Shown here one piece after another: positions 28,159 to 38,467 of a stretch of 64,000 nt of DNA. The notes under the pieces were generated by a model. That model had not been told where the DNA came from. It ran no database searches and saw nothing but the letters and a program-made list of their open reading frames with translations. The translations under genes and the position numbers were made by a program. The stretch lies in assembly GCF_006439015.1 (NCBI RefSeq), contig NZ_RCZG01000005.1:62001-126000 (forward strand), written 5' to 3'. Each line of letters starts with the position of its first letter. Within the stretch, counting starts at the first letter, position 1. The stretch comes from Mycolicibacterium hodleri (lineage in GTDB: Bacteria; Actinomycetota; Actinomycetes; Mycobacteriales; Mycobacteriaceae).

Positions 28159-28968
28159 TCAGTTGGATTCAAGCCCCGTCAAGAGGATCTCGGCGAGGTG
28201 GCTGGTCGTCGCAACACCGTCGTCGTACCCTCCGGCGTCGCCGAGAGAGTTCATCATCGCGAGTGTGTATCGCTGACCTGTTCCGGCGAAGCCGACCGAA
28301 TTGGTCACCCAGCCGCCCTGCTCCAGCGACCATCCATCCTTGTTGCCGGGGGCCATCGCGGGACCTGCGCCCCAGACCCCCCACTGCTGGTTGGGGGCCA
28401 CGTGCTGCATTTCGTACACGATGGCGGCGCTCTGGGCCTGGTCGAGCCGGGTCAGCACATAGTTGATGAGGCGGTCGAGGTCGTTCGCCGTCGACTTCTG
28501 GAAGCCCCAGTACGGGTAGGTGCTGCTGAAGCCCCGCTGCGGTCGCAGATCCGTCATGCCGTAGCTCGGGAACGCCGCGTTGTACGCCATGTGGTCGGGA
28601 CCGCCGAACCGCGACCACAGAGCGTCCGCCGCATCGTCATCGGACGAATGCAGCATCGCCGCCATCTGGCTTCGGTCCGCGTCCGTCAACGAAATCGTGT
28701 CAGCACGGGCTCGCGTCAACAGATCGACTACCATCGCCAGTTTGATCGTGGACGCCGTCCACACCAAGTCGCCGGCGTGCGCGTTGCGATACGTCGCGCC
28801 GGTCGCGCGATCCCTGAGCACGTAGCCGACTGAACCCGGGCGGGTGGCGAGATAGGTATCCGCAGCGGCGACGCGGGTCTGGAGATCGTCGGCCACTGCG
28901 TTCGGCGGCACCGCCAATCCAGCGCACCCGAGGGCGATCACCACGGCGGCGACGAGAGGCCATTTCAC
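28159..28968 (-). CDS. Secreted penicillin-recognising serine hydrolase, class A beta-lactamase fold
   Basis: 269 residues with an export signal ([20 protein letters not shown], likely cut after NAVA). The active-site motif S-x-x-K is Ser73-Lys76 (TASTIKLAM). The second motif position reads SSDDDA instead of SDN, and the third NKDGWS instead of KTG, so it is related to beta-lactamases but may not hydrolyse drugs. There is a Cys15 in LGCAG, but the following residues do not make a good lipobox. Similar alanine-rich exported proteins exist in mycobacteria. Cell-wall or periplasmic role inferred. Confidence 0.75.
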   Translation of the reverse strand: MKWPLVAAVVIALGCAGLAVPPNAVADDLQTRVAAADTYLATRPGSVGYVLRDRATGATYRNAHAGDLVWTASTIKLAMVVDLLTRARADTISLTDADRSQMAAMLHSSDDDAADALWSRFGGPDHMAYNAAFPSYGMTDLRPQRGFSSTYPYWGFQKSTANDLDRLINYVLTRLDQAQSAAIVYEMQHVAPNQQWGVWGAGPAMAPGNKDGWSLEQGGWVTNSVGFAGTGQRYTLAMMNSLGDAGGYDDGVATTSHLAEILLTGLESN

Positions 28969-29019
28969 CCGACTAGCTTCGCACTAGGGTGGTGGTTTCC
29001 AGAACCGAAGGAGGTCGGC

Positions 29020-30426
29020 GTGGCCCTCGTTGCGGGAATCGACTCGTCCACCCAGTCGTGCAAGGTCCTGATCTGCGACGCCGACACCGGTGACATCGTG
29101 CGCTCGGGTTCCGCGCCGCATCCTGGCGGCACGGAGGTCGACCCGGCGGCGTGGTGGGCCGCGCTCGGCGAGGCAGCGGTGAAGGCTGGAGGTCTGGATG
29201 ACGTCGCCGCGGTCTCGGTCGGAGCCCAGCAGCACGGCATGGTCTGTCTCGATTCGGTAGGCGGCACCGTGCGAGATGCACTGCTGTGGAACGACACACG
29301 GTCCAGCTGTGCGGCGGCGGCGTTGGTCGAGGAGCTCGGTGGACCTCAGGAGTGGGCGGCGCGAATCGGCGTGGTTCCCGTCGCAGCGATCACCGCGACG
29401 AAACTGCGCTGGCTGGCCGACAACGAACCCGAGAACGCCGACGCGACCGCCGCCGTGTGCCTGCCGCACGATTGGCTGACGTGGCGGTTGACCGGCTCGA
29501 CCGACATCGGTGACATCCGCACCGATCGCAGCGACGCCAGCGGCACCGGCTACTTCGCGGCCGAAGACGGCAGCTACCAACCCGACCTCCTCGAACTGGC
29601 TACCCGCGGGCGTCGCCCCGCTGTGCCGCCGGTGCTCGGTCCGTTCGACGCCGCAGGGCGCTCCGCGACCGGCGCCCTGCTCGGACCCGGGGCTGGGGAC
29701 AACGCCGCCGCGGCGCTCGGCCTCGGGGTCGGACCTGGGGATTGCGTCGTCTCGCTTGGGACCTCCGGGGTGGTCAGCGCGGTGGGTGACACCGCGCCGC
29801 ACGACGCCGCCGGTCTGGTCGCCGGGTTCGCCGATGCGACCGGGCGGCAGCTGCCACTGGTGTGCACCCTCAACGGCGCTCCCGTTCTGGCCGCGGTGGC
29901 GAACATGCTCGGCGTCGACTTCGACGAGTTCGACCGGTTGGCGCTCTCGGCGCCCGCCGGTGCCGACGGGTTGACGCTGGTGCCGTACTTCGACGGTGAG
30001 CGCTCACCCAACCTGCCGGATGCAGCGGGCGCCTTGCACGGCATCACCACCCGAAACCTGCAGCCCGCCAATGTCGCCCGCGCCGCTGTCGAGGGCCTGC
30101 TCGCCTCCATCGAGTTCTGCGTCGAGCAGATCTCGCGCCACGGCATCGATGTCGGACGGGTGATGATGGTGGGCGGAGGCGCGCGCTCGGAGGCCGTCCG
30201 CCGGATCGCCCCCGCGGTACTCGGCAAGCCGGTTCAGGTGCCGAGTCCGGGGGAGTACGTGGCGATCGGTGCCGCCAGGCAGGCGGCCTGGACCCTGTCG
30301 CAGGCGGACGCACCCCCGCCATGGAGCTTCGGCGAGACGGCGTCCTACGCCGCCGACCCGACACCTGAGGTGCTCGACCGATATCGGGCAGCCCAGCCCC
30401 TCACACTGGGGCAGCACCGCGGTTGA
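29020..30426 (+). CDS. xylB: Xylulokinase
   Basis: 468-residue FGGY-family kinase phosphorylating D-xylulose to xylulose 5-phosphate. Visible: [17 protein letters not shown] (first phosphate motif), [11 protein letters not shown] (xylulokinase-type QQHG), [50 protein letters not shown] and the [14 protein letters not shown] nucleotide-binding end. GTG start at 29020 after AAGGAGG. Its last 26 bases overlap the convergent LysR-type gene. Confidence 0.94.
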   Translation: MALVAGIDSSTQSCKVLICDADTGDIVRSGSAPHPGGTEVDPAAWWAALGEAAVKAGGLDDVAAVSVGAQQHGMVCLDSVGGTVRDALLWNDTRSSCAAAALVEELGGPQEWAARIGVVPVAAITATKLRWLADNEPENADATAAVCLPHDWLTWRLTGSTDIGDIRTDRSDASGTGYFAAEDGSYQPDLLELATRGRRPAVPPVLGPFDAAGRSATGALLGPGAGDNAAAALGLGVGPGDCVVSLGTSGVVSAVGDTAPHDAAGLVAGFADATGRQLPLVCTLNGAPVLAAVANMLGVDFDEFDRLALSAPAGADGLTLVPYFDGERSPNLPDAAGALHGITTRNLQPANVARAAVEGLLASIEFCVEQISRHGIDVGRVMMVGGGARSEAVRRIAPAVLGKPVQVPSPGEYVAIGAARQAAWTLSQADAPPPWSFGETASYAADPTPEVLDRYRAAQPLTLGQHRG

Positions 30427-31348
30427 GCTGGCTGCTGGTCGTCTGCCGCGGCCAATCATGTTGGGGTAGAGCTGCTTTCCGCGGGCGCAACCCGTCCAGT
30501 ATGAGACGCAGCGGCGACCAGTTCGTGCGCCCACGCCGAGTTGCCGCGTAGGCCGTCATGATGATGGTCGGTTCGGCGATCGGCAGGACGGCGATACCGT
30601 CGCGCACGGGTCGGTTCATCGGCAGCAAGCCGACACCGTAGTCGGCGAGAATCAGATCCTCGACTAGATCGAGACTGTCGATCTGATGCGTAATGTGCGG
30701 CGTGAACCCACTCATGGCGGCGAGGGTGCGAACCGCGTCTTCGTCGGCGGTGTTGCGGGAGTTGACGATCCACGATGCGTCGGCGTATCGGCGCAAGTCG
30801 GCTCCGTCTGCGGTGGCATCGCCGGCGCGGACGCCGAGACCCCACGGAGTGGACCACAAGGCCATCGTGTCCAGCGCAGGGTCCGGTGATGCCGGCGCCA
30901 GGTTGTAGTCATACACGAGAGCAAGGTCGAGATCGTCGTCGACGAGCAGTCGAAAGGCTTCGACGGGTTCGTACTCGCTGATGATCACCTGGACCCGCGG
31001 ATGGGATGAGGCAAGGTCCGCCAGCACCGGGAGCAGAGACACCCGGATGCCGGTGGCGAACCCGCCGACGCGAAGAGTGCCTGCCGGCTCCGCGTCGGGA
31101 TCGAGGTCGAGGCGCGCCGCATCGACGGCGGCCAGGATCGTCACCGCATGATCGGCCAGCCGACGACCAGCGGGAGTCAGGCGCACGCGTCGACCCTCGG
31201 GCTCGATCAGTGGCGCTCCGGTCTCCTTGGCGAGCGCAGCGATCTGTTGGGACACGGTCGAGGTGGTGAGGTGATGGGATTCGGCGACTGCGCGCATGGA
31301 TCCCAGACGGGAAAGTGCGAGCAGCAGCTGCAGCCGACGGGTGTCCAC
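30401..31348 (-). CDS. LysR-type transcriptional regulator
   Basis: 315 residues from GTG 31348 ([18 protein letters not shown]). The winged-helix [20 protein letters not shown] and the [21 protein letters not shown] linker are classic; a periplasmic-binding-like effector domain follows. The frame extends upstream to 31456 without homology to the family. Divergent from the thioesterase-like gene, 89 bp away, which is a likely target. Confidence 0.87.
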   Translation of the reverse strand: MDTRRLQLLLALSRLGSMRAVAESHHLTTSTVSQQIAALAKETGAPLIEPEGRRVRLTPAGRRLADHAVTILAAVDAARLDLDPDAEPAGTLRVGGFATGIRVSLLPVLADLASSHPRVQVIISEYEPVEAFRLLVDDDLDLALVYDYNLAPASPDPALDTMALWSTPWGLGVRAGDATADGADLRRYADASWIVNSRNTADEDAVRTLAAMSGFTPHITHQIDSLDLVEDLILADYGVGLLPMNRPVRDGIAVLPIAEPTIIMTAYAATRRGRTNWSPLRLILDGLRPRKAALPQHDWPRQTTSSQLNRGAAPV

Positions 31349-31437
31349 GATGCCATTGTCCGCAATTCGTGAACGGTTCGGGCGTGATCGATCGATGGGT
31401 AGCCGATCTTGAATCTGCGCTGTGCGACGATTCCGGA

Positions 31438-32250
31438 ATGACCGTACGTCCGGCACACTTCGTCCACACGGCAGCCGATACCTTCCTTCCCACGGCGAAC
31501 GCGCTAAGCCGCTGGGGGGCCGGTCAACTGAACGGCCCCGCCCTTGTTGGACTTGCGGCGCGCACGGTCGAAGAGCAGTTCGGTCTCGAGGAATTCATGC
31601 CCGCCCGCCTCACAGTCGACCTGTTCAAGGCGGCACATAGTGTTCCCACGGTCGCGACCACCCGGCTGATCCGCGACGGCAGGCGGGTGCGCAACTCCGA
31701 GTGCGAACTCCTACAGGACGGCGTTGCGGTGGCGAGGGCCACTCTGGTCCAGTACCGGCGCTCGTCCGCGCCACGCGGTGAGGAGTGGTCGGCGACAATG
31801 GACCTGCCGCTTCCCGCCGATGTCGACGACTCGAGCTACGTGCGGGTGGGAAGCGACGACGGCGGCTGGAGCCCGAACATCTCCGACCACAGGAACTCAT
31901 CGCGAAAGCGTTTTCTCAACCGCGCCATCGACGTGGTCGAGGGTTCGGTAAACACGCCATTGGTCAACGCGGTGTACGCCGCGGAGGGCACCAGCCTGGT
32001 CGCCAATCTCGGCACGGCGGGCATTGGCTACATCAACGGCGACCTGACGGTGGCCCTGGCTCGTCTGCCGGTGGACGAGTGGATCTACGTGCAGGCCGAC
32101 TCGCACTGGGTGGCGGACGGCATCAGTACTGGCGCAGCCACCTTGTACGACCGAACAGGTGCCTTCGGAACCGGCGTCATCACAGCCATCAGCAACCCCG
32201 CCGCACAGCTCGACTTCGCCGACGAGGGTGCGTTGGCAGGCAGCCTGTGA
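31438..32250 (+). CDS. TesB-like / hot-dog acyl-CoA thioesterase-family protein
   Basis: 270 residues from ATG 31438; the longer frame from 31315 runs back into the regulator gene. Double hot-dog pattern: ANALSRWGAGQLNGPALVGL, FMPARLTVDLFKAAHSVPTV, VRNSECELLQDGVAVARATL, then a C-terminal half with WIYVQADSHWVADGISTGAA and TLYDRTGAFGTGVITAIS. Such proteins hydrolyse or bind acyl-CoA. Substrate unknown. Confidence 0.75.
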   Translation: MTVRPAHFVHTAADTFLPTANALSRWGAGQLNGPALVGLAARTVEEQFGLEEFMPARLTVDLFKAAHSVPTVATTRLIRDGRRVRNSECELLQDGVAVARATLVQYRRSSAPRGEEWSATMDLPLPADVDDSSYVRVGSDDGGWSPNISDHRNSSRKRFLNRAIDVVEGSVNTPLVNAVYAAEGTSLVANLGTAGIGYINGDLTVALARLPVDEWIYVQADSHWVADGISTGAATLYDRTGAFGTGVITAISNPAAQLDFADEGALAGSL

Positions 32251-32316
32251 CCTGAACATCGTTCATCTCTTTCGAACGGTATGTCGTGAAAAATCACGTG
32301 GACGCGAACGGTCACG

Positions 32317-33198
32317 GTGACCTTCAATGCAAGGGTGATCGCGACCAGGACCCGCACCGGCGTCATCATGGCGACCGGTTCGATGCTGTGCGTGCAGCTT
32401 GGTCTGGCGCTGTCACTTGGCTTCATAGACCGAATCGGCGTCGAGGGAGCCGCCTGGTTGAGGCTGATGTGGGCAGGGGTCTTGCTGCTGATCATCGTGC
32501 GCCCACGCCCATCGGCATTCACCAGGACCACCTTTCTGACGTGTGTGATCCTCGGTGTGGTCACCGCAGCCGTCACCCTGCTGTTCATGGCGGCCATCGC
32601 CCGAATTCCGCTGGGCACCGCCAGCGCACTGGAGTTCCTCGGCCCGCTTGGCGTTGCGGTCATCCAGGGCAGAGGTGGCTATCGCTTCGTCTGGCCTGGG
32701 CTGGCCGCCGTCGGTGTGGTGCTCCTGACCCATCCCTGGGTGGGTTCCATCGATCTGGTCGGCGTCTTATACGCCCTCGCCGCAGCCGGCTGCTGGGGCT
32801 GCTACATCCTGCTGACCCAACGGGTCGGTGACGGGGTAGAGGGCGTCACCGGATTGGCGGTGTCGATGGGCGTGGCCGCGGCGTTCTCGACCATCGTCGT
32901 CGGATCCTCGGTGATCCCGCGCGTCACGCCCGAGATCCTGCTGTTCGGAATCGGTCTGGCGATCCTCCTGCCCGTGATTCCCTTCAGCCTGGAGATGATG
33001 TCACTGCGCAGGCTTACGGCGGCGGCGTTCGGAACCCTCATGAGCCTCGAGCCCGCACTCGCAACGCTCGTCGGATTCCTGGTGCTGTCGCAGGCGCCGA
33101 GTGGAGTGGGTCTCGTCGGGGTCTGCCTCGTCGTCATCGCAGGGGTCGGCGCCGCGCGCACCGGTGCCCGAACGCCGGTCCTCGTCGACGTCACCTGA
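32317..33198 (+). CDS. EamA/RhtA-family exporter
   Basis: 293-residue drug/metabolite transporter with ten hydrophobic segments in two EamA halves ([74 protein letters not shown]). The RhtA-like group exports threonine, homoserine or similar amino acids. Start GTG at 32317; the sequence before it has no better candidate. Follows the thioesterase gene by 66 bp. Confidence 0.86.
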   Translation: MTFNARVIATRTRTGVIMATGSMLCVQLGLALSLGFIDRIGVEGAAWLRLMWAGVLLLIIVRPRPSAFTRTTFLTCVILGVVTAAVTLLFMAAIARIPLGTASALEFLGPLGVAVIQGRGGYRFVWPGLAAVGVVLLTHPWVGSIDLVGVLYALAAAGCWGCYILLTQRVGDGVEGVTGLAVSMGVAAAFSTIVVGSSVIPRVTPEILLFGIGLAILLPVIPFSLEMMSLRRLTAAAFGTLMSLEPALATLVGFLVLSQAPSGVGLVGVCLVVIAGVGAARTGARTPVLVDVT

Positions 33199-33216
33199 GT
33201 GGCTAGGCTCGGAAGG

Positions 33217-33573
33217 ATGGCACGTGGATTCTCCGACAACGTGGTCGTTCGCGCGGCCAACAAGCTGGCGGTGGCCTCGATGGACCTGCCACTGGTCGGG
33301 AGATTCGTCCGGCGGGGCCTGGTGAAGATTCGCTACGTTGGTCGCCGCTCCGGTGCGACGTTCGAGATTCCCGTCGGTTATCGCCGCAGTGGTGAATCGA
33401 TCGTCATCCCCGTGGGGATGCCCGATGCCAAGCAGTGGTGGCGGAACTTTCTCGGCGCCGGCGGTCCGATCACTTTGGTGGGTTTCGACGGGCAGGATCA
33501 GCCGGGGCACGCGGTCGCCCACCGCGACGACCGAGGCCGGGTGGCCGTCACGGTCCGACTCGACGCGCCCTAA
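33217..33573 (+). CDS. DDN-like nitroreductase/quinone reductase family protein
   Basis: 118 residues of the deazaflavin-dependent nitroreductase (DDN) split-barrel family, which in mycobacteria bind F420 or act as quinone reductases. Visible: LVKIRYVGRRSGATFEIPVGY and KQWWRNFLGAGGPITL, the central strand pair and helix of the family. ATG at 33217 with GGAAGG just upstream is chosen over an in-frame GTG at 33199 that overlaps the preceding stop. Substrate unknown. Confidence 0.82.
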   Translation: MARGFSDNVVVRAANKLAVASMDLPLVGRFVRRGLVKIRYVGRRSGATFEIPVGYRRSGESIVIPVGMPDAKQWWRNFLGAGGPITLVGFDGQDQPGHAVAHRDDRGRVAVTVRLDAP

Positions 33574-33870
33574 TCGGGCCCTGGTGATCGAGCGATAGCA
33601 ACCCGATTCGGTGTGGCCAGCTATCGGGTGACGAGAAGTCGCCGGCCCAACTTGCCGGGCGCGTGACCGCACCTCGCATTTCAAGCCAATTTTTGCCGGT
33701 GCCAGCACCCGGGTCGAGCGTCGGCACCCGGAGGATCTGCAAAGGATCCGTTCAAGATCGTGCAAAGAGGTTGCTGTAATAGACATAATTTACGTAAACA
33801 CGAGCTTAGAGGCTATTTATACCGAGAGAGCTATATTGCTTAAGTCGATCTACCTAGCCGCGACGAAAGC
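33574..33870. other. AT-rich intergenic region upstream of the possible GNAT-fold gene
   Basis: The first half has normal composition and no convincing ORF. From about 33765 to 33855 the sequence becomes distinctly AT-rich (TAATAGACATAATTTACGTA, then CTATTTATACC), unlike its surroundings. It leads directly into the ORF at 33871 and probably carries its promoter. GGATC repeats near 33731-33750 (GGATCTGCAAAGGATCC) form a small inverted repeat. Confidence 0.5.
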
Positions 33871-34722
33871 ATGGTGATGATGACGGTCAAACTGGCTGCA
33901 ACACCGACGAAGACTTGTGAAGCGGCGTTCATCTCCTGGTGGGATCCGGCAAGCGAATGCACGGTAACGATCGCGGAACCCGCGGCAGTGCCCGAGCTGT
34001 TCGCCGAGTACCACGTCGGCGCCGTAGCCAGTTACGCCAAGTACGGCGTCAGCGCCGCGATCGACCCTGACACCGAATCCTGCGCCCGCGACACCGCATT
34101 GTTCTGGGTGATGACCGACGTCGACGGACGCATCGTCGGTGGAGTGAGGACGGCGGGTCCATTGGCATCTCCCGCGGATTCGCACGCCATCATCGAGTGG
34201 AAGGCCAGACCAGGCGAGTCCGCCGTCCGCGGCATGCTCGCGGATCGCATCCCCTCGGGGGTGATCGAGATCAAGGCCGCCTGGATGCATGCTAACGGTG
34301 CTCGCAATCCGCATCGAGCGAAGTTGCACGCCCGCAGTGGCTTTCATCTCACCACTCTCTTCGGTGTGGACTACTACATGGCCACGTCCGCGGCGCACAC
34401 GTTGGAGCGATGGCGATCGACGGGCGGGTTGATCGCCCCCATTCCCGCGACGCCGTATCCAGATGAGCGGTACCAGACCAAGATGATGTGGTGGGACCGG
34501 CGGACGTTCACCGTTCACGGCGAACCCACGCAGGTTGGTTCGATCGTCGTCGAGATGGAGCGGATCCACCGGCGGCGGCAGGCGGGCGACCACGGCCGAG
34601 CACAAAGTGGCTCCGGCGCTCGCACGGCGTCGCCTAGGGCACGCAGCGTGATGTCATCTCATCGATCGCGAGCCAACCACCAACAACGTCAAGTCCGAAA
34701 GGAATCGGACCACGTCGTATGA
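33871..34722 (+). CDS. Hypothetical protein, possible GNAT/autoinducer-synthase-like fold
   Basis: 283 residues, no family recognised with certainty. The central pattern FWVMTDVDGRIVGGVRTAGP, then GVIEIKAAWMHANG and HARSGFHLTTLFGVDYYM, resembles the strand-helix order of GNAT-like N-acyl-amino-acid and acyl-homoserine-lactone synthases, but the identification is tentative. The last ~60 residues (HRRRQAGDHGRAQSG onward) are basic and low-complexity and overlap the PAS-GGDEF gene on the other strand, so the true end may function only as a tail. Preceded by an AT-rich promoter region; convergent with the GGDEF gene. Confidence 0.6.
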   Translation: MVMMTVKLAATPTKTCEAAFISWWDPASECTVTIAEPAAVPELFAEYHVGAVASYAKYGVSAAIDPDTESCARDTALFWVMTDVDGRIVGGVRTAGPLASPADSHAIIEWKARPGESAVRGMLADRIPSGVIEIKAAWMHANGARNPHRAKLHARSGFHLTTLFGVDYYMATSAAHTLERWRSTGGLIAPIPATPYPDERYQTKMMWWDRRTFTVHGEPTQVGSIVVEMERIHRRRQAGDHGRAQSGSGARTASPRARSVMSSHRSRANHQQRQVRKESDHVV

Positions 34723-36314
34723 GCCGTGCGCCGACGGTTGGCCTTGTCCGCGTACATGGCCCGATCGGCGTCGCGAAGCAGCGTTGCGGCGTCGCGCGGA
34801 TCGTCCGGCTCTACTTCGACCACACCCATGCTTCCCCCGGTTTGGACTACCGAGCCCGACACTTCGATGGGTTCCTTGAGCACGTGGTTGATCGACCGGG
34901 TCAGGTTCTCGAGCTCGTTCCCGGAGGCCAATTCGACGAGCAAGACGACGAACTCGTCGCCGGCAAGTCGGCACACGACATCGCCCGGGCGGACCGACGC
35001 ACGGAGTCGCCGCGCCGCCGCCTGGATAACGGCGTCGCCGGCATCGTGGCCGAGGGAATCGTTGACCCTCTTCAGATCGTCGAGGTCGACGAACAGAACC
35101 GCGGCAAGGGTTCCTTCCGCGTGGAGCCGACTGGCCTGTTCGACCAGGTGAACTCTGTTCGGCAAGCCCGTCAACGCGTCGTGACTTGCCTGATGAGCGA
35201 GCCGTTCGGTCGTCGAGCGCGTCGCCGTGATGTCGCGGAACGACACCAGTATCGCCGAGTCTTCACCCTCGTCCGGGTTGAGCCGACGGGCATTCATGGC
35301 CAACCACATCCGTGCACCATCTTGTCTGTCGACCGTGAAAACCTCACCCAGGTAGGGGATTCCGGTCCTCAAAGTCCGCAGGATCGGACGATCTTCCGGA
35401 TCGAGCGGGTGGCCGTCGGGATCGTGCATGACGGTCTCTCGTGAGTTGATCCAGTGGCCGACCAGGGCGTCGTAGTCCGCTTCATCGTCTGGCAAGGTGC
35501 CCAGTAGTTGCCTGACTGCCGGATTGACGGAGATCACTCGGCCCGTGTGAGCCAGCACCACGACCGCCTCGTCGAGCGTTGCCACCACCGTTTCGAAGTG
35601 TCTTTCGGCGCGGCGCAGCGCCGTCTGATCGGAGCACAGCAGAACGTACCCGTCGTCCATTGCGGCGGCAGACACTCGGATCGCGAGACTAGAGCCGTGC
35701 GGGCGGTGATGCGTCATGTTGACGATGCCGCCCGCGGCCACGATCTTCGCTGGATCGAGGTCGGCGCCCACGGCGTCGGCGACGGATCGTCCCACTACGT
35801 GTGCCGCAGGACGGCAATAGATGTGTTCGGCGGCAGGATTCCAACTGGTGACCACACCCGACGCCGTCGTCGCGATGATCGCGTCGCTGACGTGGTCCAC
35901 CAGCGCAGCCTGGTAGCGCAGAGCGGCCTGTGCCGCCTTCTGCACCGTCAGGTCGCGAAAGATCACCTGATGGGCGGGCTCGTCATTCCACGTGCTCAGC
36001 ACGGACACGGCCTCGACCTCTATGGTGCTGCCGTCGAATCGTTCCATCACGGCTTCGGACGGCTCGGACGCGTCCCCCGGGTGACGAAGCGCTGCGATGC
36101 GGGCGAGCATCGGGGGTACCGAGTCGGCCTGGACGAACTCCGTGATCAGGCTTCCGACGATCTGATCAGTGGATGACGCCCTCATCCAGCGGACGGCTGC
36201 TTCATTCACGTATACGACACGTCCCATTTGGTGCACGCAGATCGCATCGGGGCTGTGCTCGAGGAGCTTGCGAAATCGCTGGTCCGGGGTTTCGGCGTTC
36301 ACACCACCCGTCAC
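34689..36314 (-). CDS. PAS-PAS-PAS-GGDEF diguanylate cyclase
   Basis: 541 residues, no membrane segment. Three PAS modules at about 13-125, 135-245 and 250-370 (FRKLLEHSPDAICVHQMGRV; ALVDHVSDAIIATTASGVV; VVATLDEAVVVLAHTGRV) precede a GGDEF domain beginning HDALTGLPNRVHLVEQ. The active-site loop is AGDEF (451-455), a commonly active variant, and an inhibitory I-site RxxD occurs at Arg442-Asp445, five residues upstream, as required. FVDLDDLKRVNDSLGHDAGD carries the metal aspartate. No EAL domain follows, so net synthesis of cyclic di-GMP is predicted. Confidence 0.92.
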   Translation of the reverse strand: MTGGVNAETPDQRFRKLLEHSPDAICVHQMGRVVYVNEAAVRWMRASSTDQIVGSLITEFVQADSVPPMLARIAALRHPGDASEPSEAVMERFDGSTIEVEAVSVLSTWNDEPAHQVIFRDLTVQKAAQAALRYQAALVDHVSDAIIATTASGVVTSWNPAAEHIYCRPAAHVVGRSVADAVGADLDPAKIVAAGGIVNMTHHRPHGSSLAIRVSAAAMDDGYVLLCSDQTALRRAERHFETVVATLDEAVVVLAHTGRVISVNPAVRQLLGTLPDDEADYDALVGHWINSRETVMHDPDGHPLDPEDRPILRTLRTGIPYLGEVFTVDRQDGARMWLAMNARRLNPDEGEDSAILVSFRDITATRSTTERLAHQASHDALTGLPNRVHLVEQASRLHAEGTLAAVLFVDLDDLKRVNDSLGHDAGDAVIQAAARRLRASVRPGDVVCRLAGDEFVVLLVELASGNELENLTRSINHVLKEPIEVSGSVVQTGGSMGVVEVEPDDPRDAATLLRDADRAMYADKANRRRTAHTTWSDSFRT

Positions 36315-36434
36315 CCCGAATCCTGCTGATCGCCCCGGTCATTGGCCCGGCTGGTCAATAGCGGCCGAAGGGCGGTTAATCAATGGTATCCAGGCTCCGC
36401 AGTGGGCACCTGAGCAGGGAGAAAAGAGGCGAAC

Positions 36435-37601
36435 ATGGCAGAGACGCTCACCAACGTCATCGGCATCGGCGCGGTCACGGGGTACGGCTGGGGGAGAGAA
36501 CCGCTTTGGGACGGACTGCTGAGCGGCAAGCCCGCGGCCGCTCTGTTCGAGGGCTATGGCGCCGGCGGGGACGGAGCGTGGTTGGCCAGAGTTCCGTCGG
36601 GCGGCGACCACGGAGACGGTGCCAGCCGGTCCGCGCGCGCGATGAGATACGCCGCCGGGGAGGCGCTGCGCGACGCGTGCGATCGTGGTTGGGCCCCCGG
36701 TCGCCGGGTTGGACTGGTGCACGCCGTCGTGATCCCAGAGGTCGAGGAGTGGCGGCAGTTCTACGTTGCGGAAAGCGGGCGGCGCAACGTGCGTGACTAT
36801 CTCGCGCTGATGCCATCGACACCCGTATCGATGCTGATGCAGGAGTACGGGTTTCACGGTCCGGCCATGAACGTCTCGGCGATGTGTGCATCCGGCAACG
36901 CGGGGTTGATCACCGCGAAGATGTGGCTGGACGCCGACGTCGTCGATGACGTGGTGTTCATTGCGACCGACCTGTCGCTCACCCCGGAGAACGTCGAGCA
37001 CTTCGTGAAGCTCGGTGTGGCCGTCGTGGACGCTGAACCGCTCGACGCGTGCCGCCCCTTCCAGGTGGGCAGCCGCGGGTTCGCCGTTGGCGAGGCCTCC
37101 GTCAGTTTTGTGCTCTCCTCCAGAGGCGATGCCGCCTACACCTCGCTGTTGGGTGGGGCTATGACGCACGACGCGTTCCACGTGACGTCCGTCGACCCGG
37201 CCCGAACGTACGTCGACGAGTGCGTGGTCGAGGCGCTACGCATCGCCGGGGTCGGGCCCGGCGACGTGCGGTACATCAACGCGCACGGACCGGGCACACA
37301 GCAGTGCGACGCGGCGGAGGCAGGCATCCTCGATGAGTTGTTCGACGGCAGACCGCAGATCTACTCAGTGAAGCCGCTTGCCGGGCATTGCCAGGGTGCT
37401 GCCGCCGCCGTCGAATTGGCAGCCGCGGCAATGGGTTACGAGTTCGGTGTCATCCCTGCGCCGCCCAGGGTGGCGCAGGGTCACCGCAGGCTTCTCGACG
37501 GTGCCACACCGATGTCGAGCGGCATCACCCTCAAGACGTCGCTCGGCATGGGCGGTCAGAACTCCGCCGTCGTGCTGGCCCCGCCGAGCCGGGCGGCCTA
37601 G
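36435..37601 (+). CDS. Stand-alone beta-ketoacyl synthase family enzyme
   Basis: 388-residue thiolase-fold condensing enzyme with a full KAS I/II-type active site: Cys151 in SAMCASGNAG, His284 in INAHGPGTQQCD, Lys313 and His318 in YSVKPLAGHCQG. The C-terminal KTSLGMGGQNSAVVL is the usual glycine-rich end. No acyl carrier protein, reductase or acyltransferase gene is nearby, so it is not part of an evident polyketide cluster. ATG 36435 follows an AGAGG site. Stop overlaps the convergent potC stop by 4 bp. Confidence 0.87.
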   Translation: MAETLTNVIGIGAVTGYGWGREPLWDGLLSGKPAAALFEGYGAGGDGAWLARVPSGGDHGDGASRSARAMRYAAGEALRDACDRGWAPGRRVGLVHAVVIPEVEEWRQFYVAESGRRNVRDYLALMPSTPVSMLMQEYGFHGPAMNVSAMCASGNAGLITAKMWLDADVVDDVVFIATDLSLTPENVEHFVKLGVAVVDAEPLDACRPFQVGSRGFAVGEASVSFVLSSRGDAAYTSLLGGAMTHDAFHVTSVDPARTYVDECVVEALRIAGVGPGDVRYINAHGPGTQQCDAAEAGILDELFDGRPQIYSVKPLAGHCQGAAAAVELAAAAMGYEFGVIPAPPRVAQGHRRLLDGATPMSSGITLKTSLGMGGQNSAVVLAPPSRAA

Positions 37602-38467
37602 CCGACGATTCTCTTGCGGCGGTAGAGGGTGCCGATCCCGAGCAGTAGCAGGCTGACCAACAGGATGGCCGTGGCCAGAACGTCGATCTGCGGCGGGATA
37701 GCCGCCTTCGTCGCAGCGTTGACGTAGAGCGGATAGGTCACCGTCGACCCGCTGACGAAGTAGGTGATGATGAAGTCGTCCAGCGACAGAGCGAACGACA
37801 GCATGCCGGCGGCGATGATGCCGGGGACGATCAACGGAAGCGTGACGCGGAAGAACGTGCGTCCAGGCCCCGAGCCGAGGTCCATCGACGCATCCTCGAG
37901 CGTCCAGTCGAAACCCCGTACCCGGGCCCGCACGGTCATGGCGATGAAGCTGACCTCGAATGCGATGTGGGCGATCAGAATTGTCGTGTACCCCGTCGCC
38001 CAGCCCAAGTCGAGGAACAGCGTGAGCAGCGACGCGCCCATCACGACCTCGGGGGCGGTCAGCGGCAGCACCAGGAACGTGTCTACCGCCTTGCTGCCTC
38101 GGAAGCGTTGGCGGACCAGCGCAATGGCGATGAGGGTGCCGAGCACGAGCGCGATCAGCGTGGACACCGCGGCGACGTTGAGGCTGAGCTTCAAGGCCTC
38201 GGTCAGCGCGGGGTACTTGAAGGGGTCCGCCCAGTTCTCGAGGGTGAACCCCACCCAGGTGTAGTTGAACTTGCCCACCGGCTTGTTGAAGGAGAACAGG
38301 ATGATGACGAAGATCGGGAGGAACAGATAGAGCAGCACCAGCCCGGCCACGATGCGCAAGCCGAGGTCACCGAGCTTGCGGTCTCGGCCCAACAGACTTC
38401 GCTTCTTGGGTGGCGGGGTGGCCTCTTCGGAGAGCACTTCGCCAATCTGGCTGCCAGCCACAGTCAT
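37598..38467 (-). CDS. potC: Spermidine/putrescine ABC transporter permease PotC
   Basis: 289 residues, six transmembrane segments after a charged N-terminus (PPKKRSLLGRDRKLGD). The cytoplasmic ABC-binding EAA loop is EDASMDLGSGPGRTFFRVTL. ATG 38467 overlaps the potB stop as ATGA; the frame continues upstream into potB. Last gene of potA-potD-potB-potC. Confidence 0.92.
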   Translation of the reverse strand: MTVAGSQIGEVLSEEATPPPKKRSLLGRDRKLGDLGLRIVAGLVLLYLFLPIFVIILFSFNKPVGKFNYTWVGFTLENWADPFKYPALTEALKLSLNVAAVSTLIALVLGTLIAIALVRQRFRGSKAVDTFLVLPLTAPEVVMGASLLTLFLDLGWATGYTTILIAHIAFEVSFIAMTVRARVRGFDWTLEDASMDLGSGPGRTFFRVTLPLIVPGIIAAGMLSFALSLDDFIITYFVSGSTVTYPLYVNAATKAAIPPQIDVLATAILLVSLLLLGIGTLYRRKRIVG

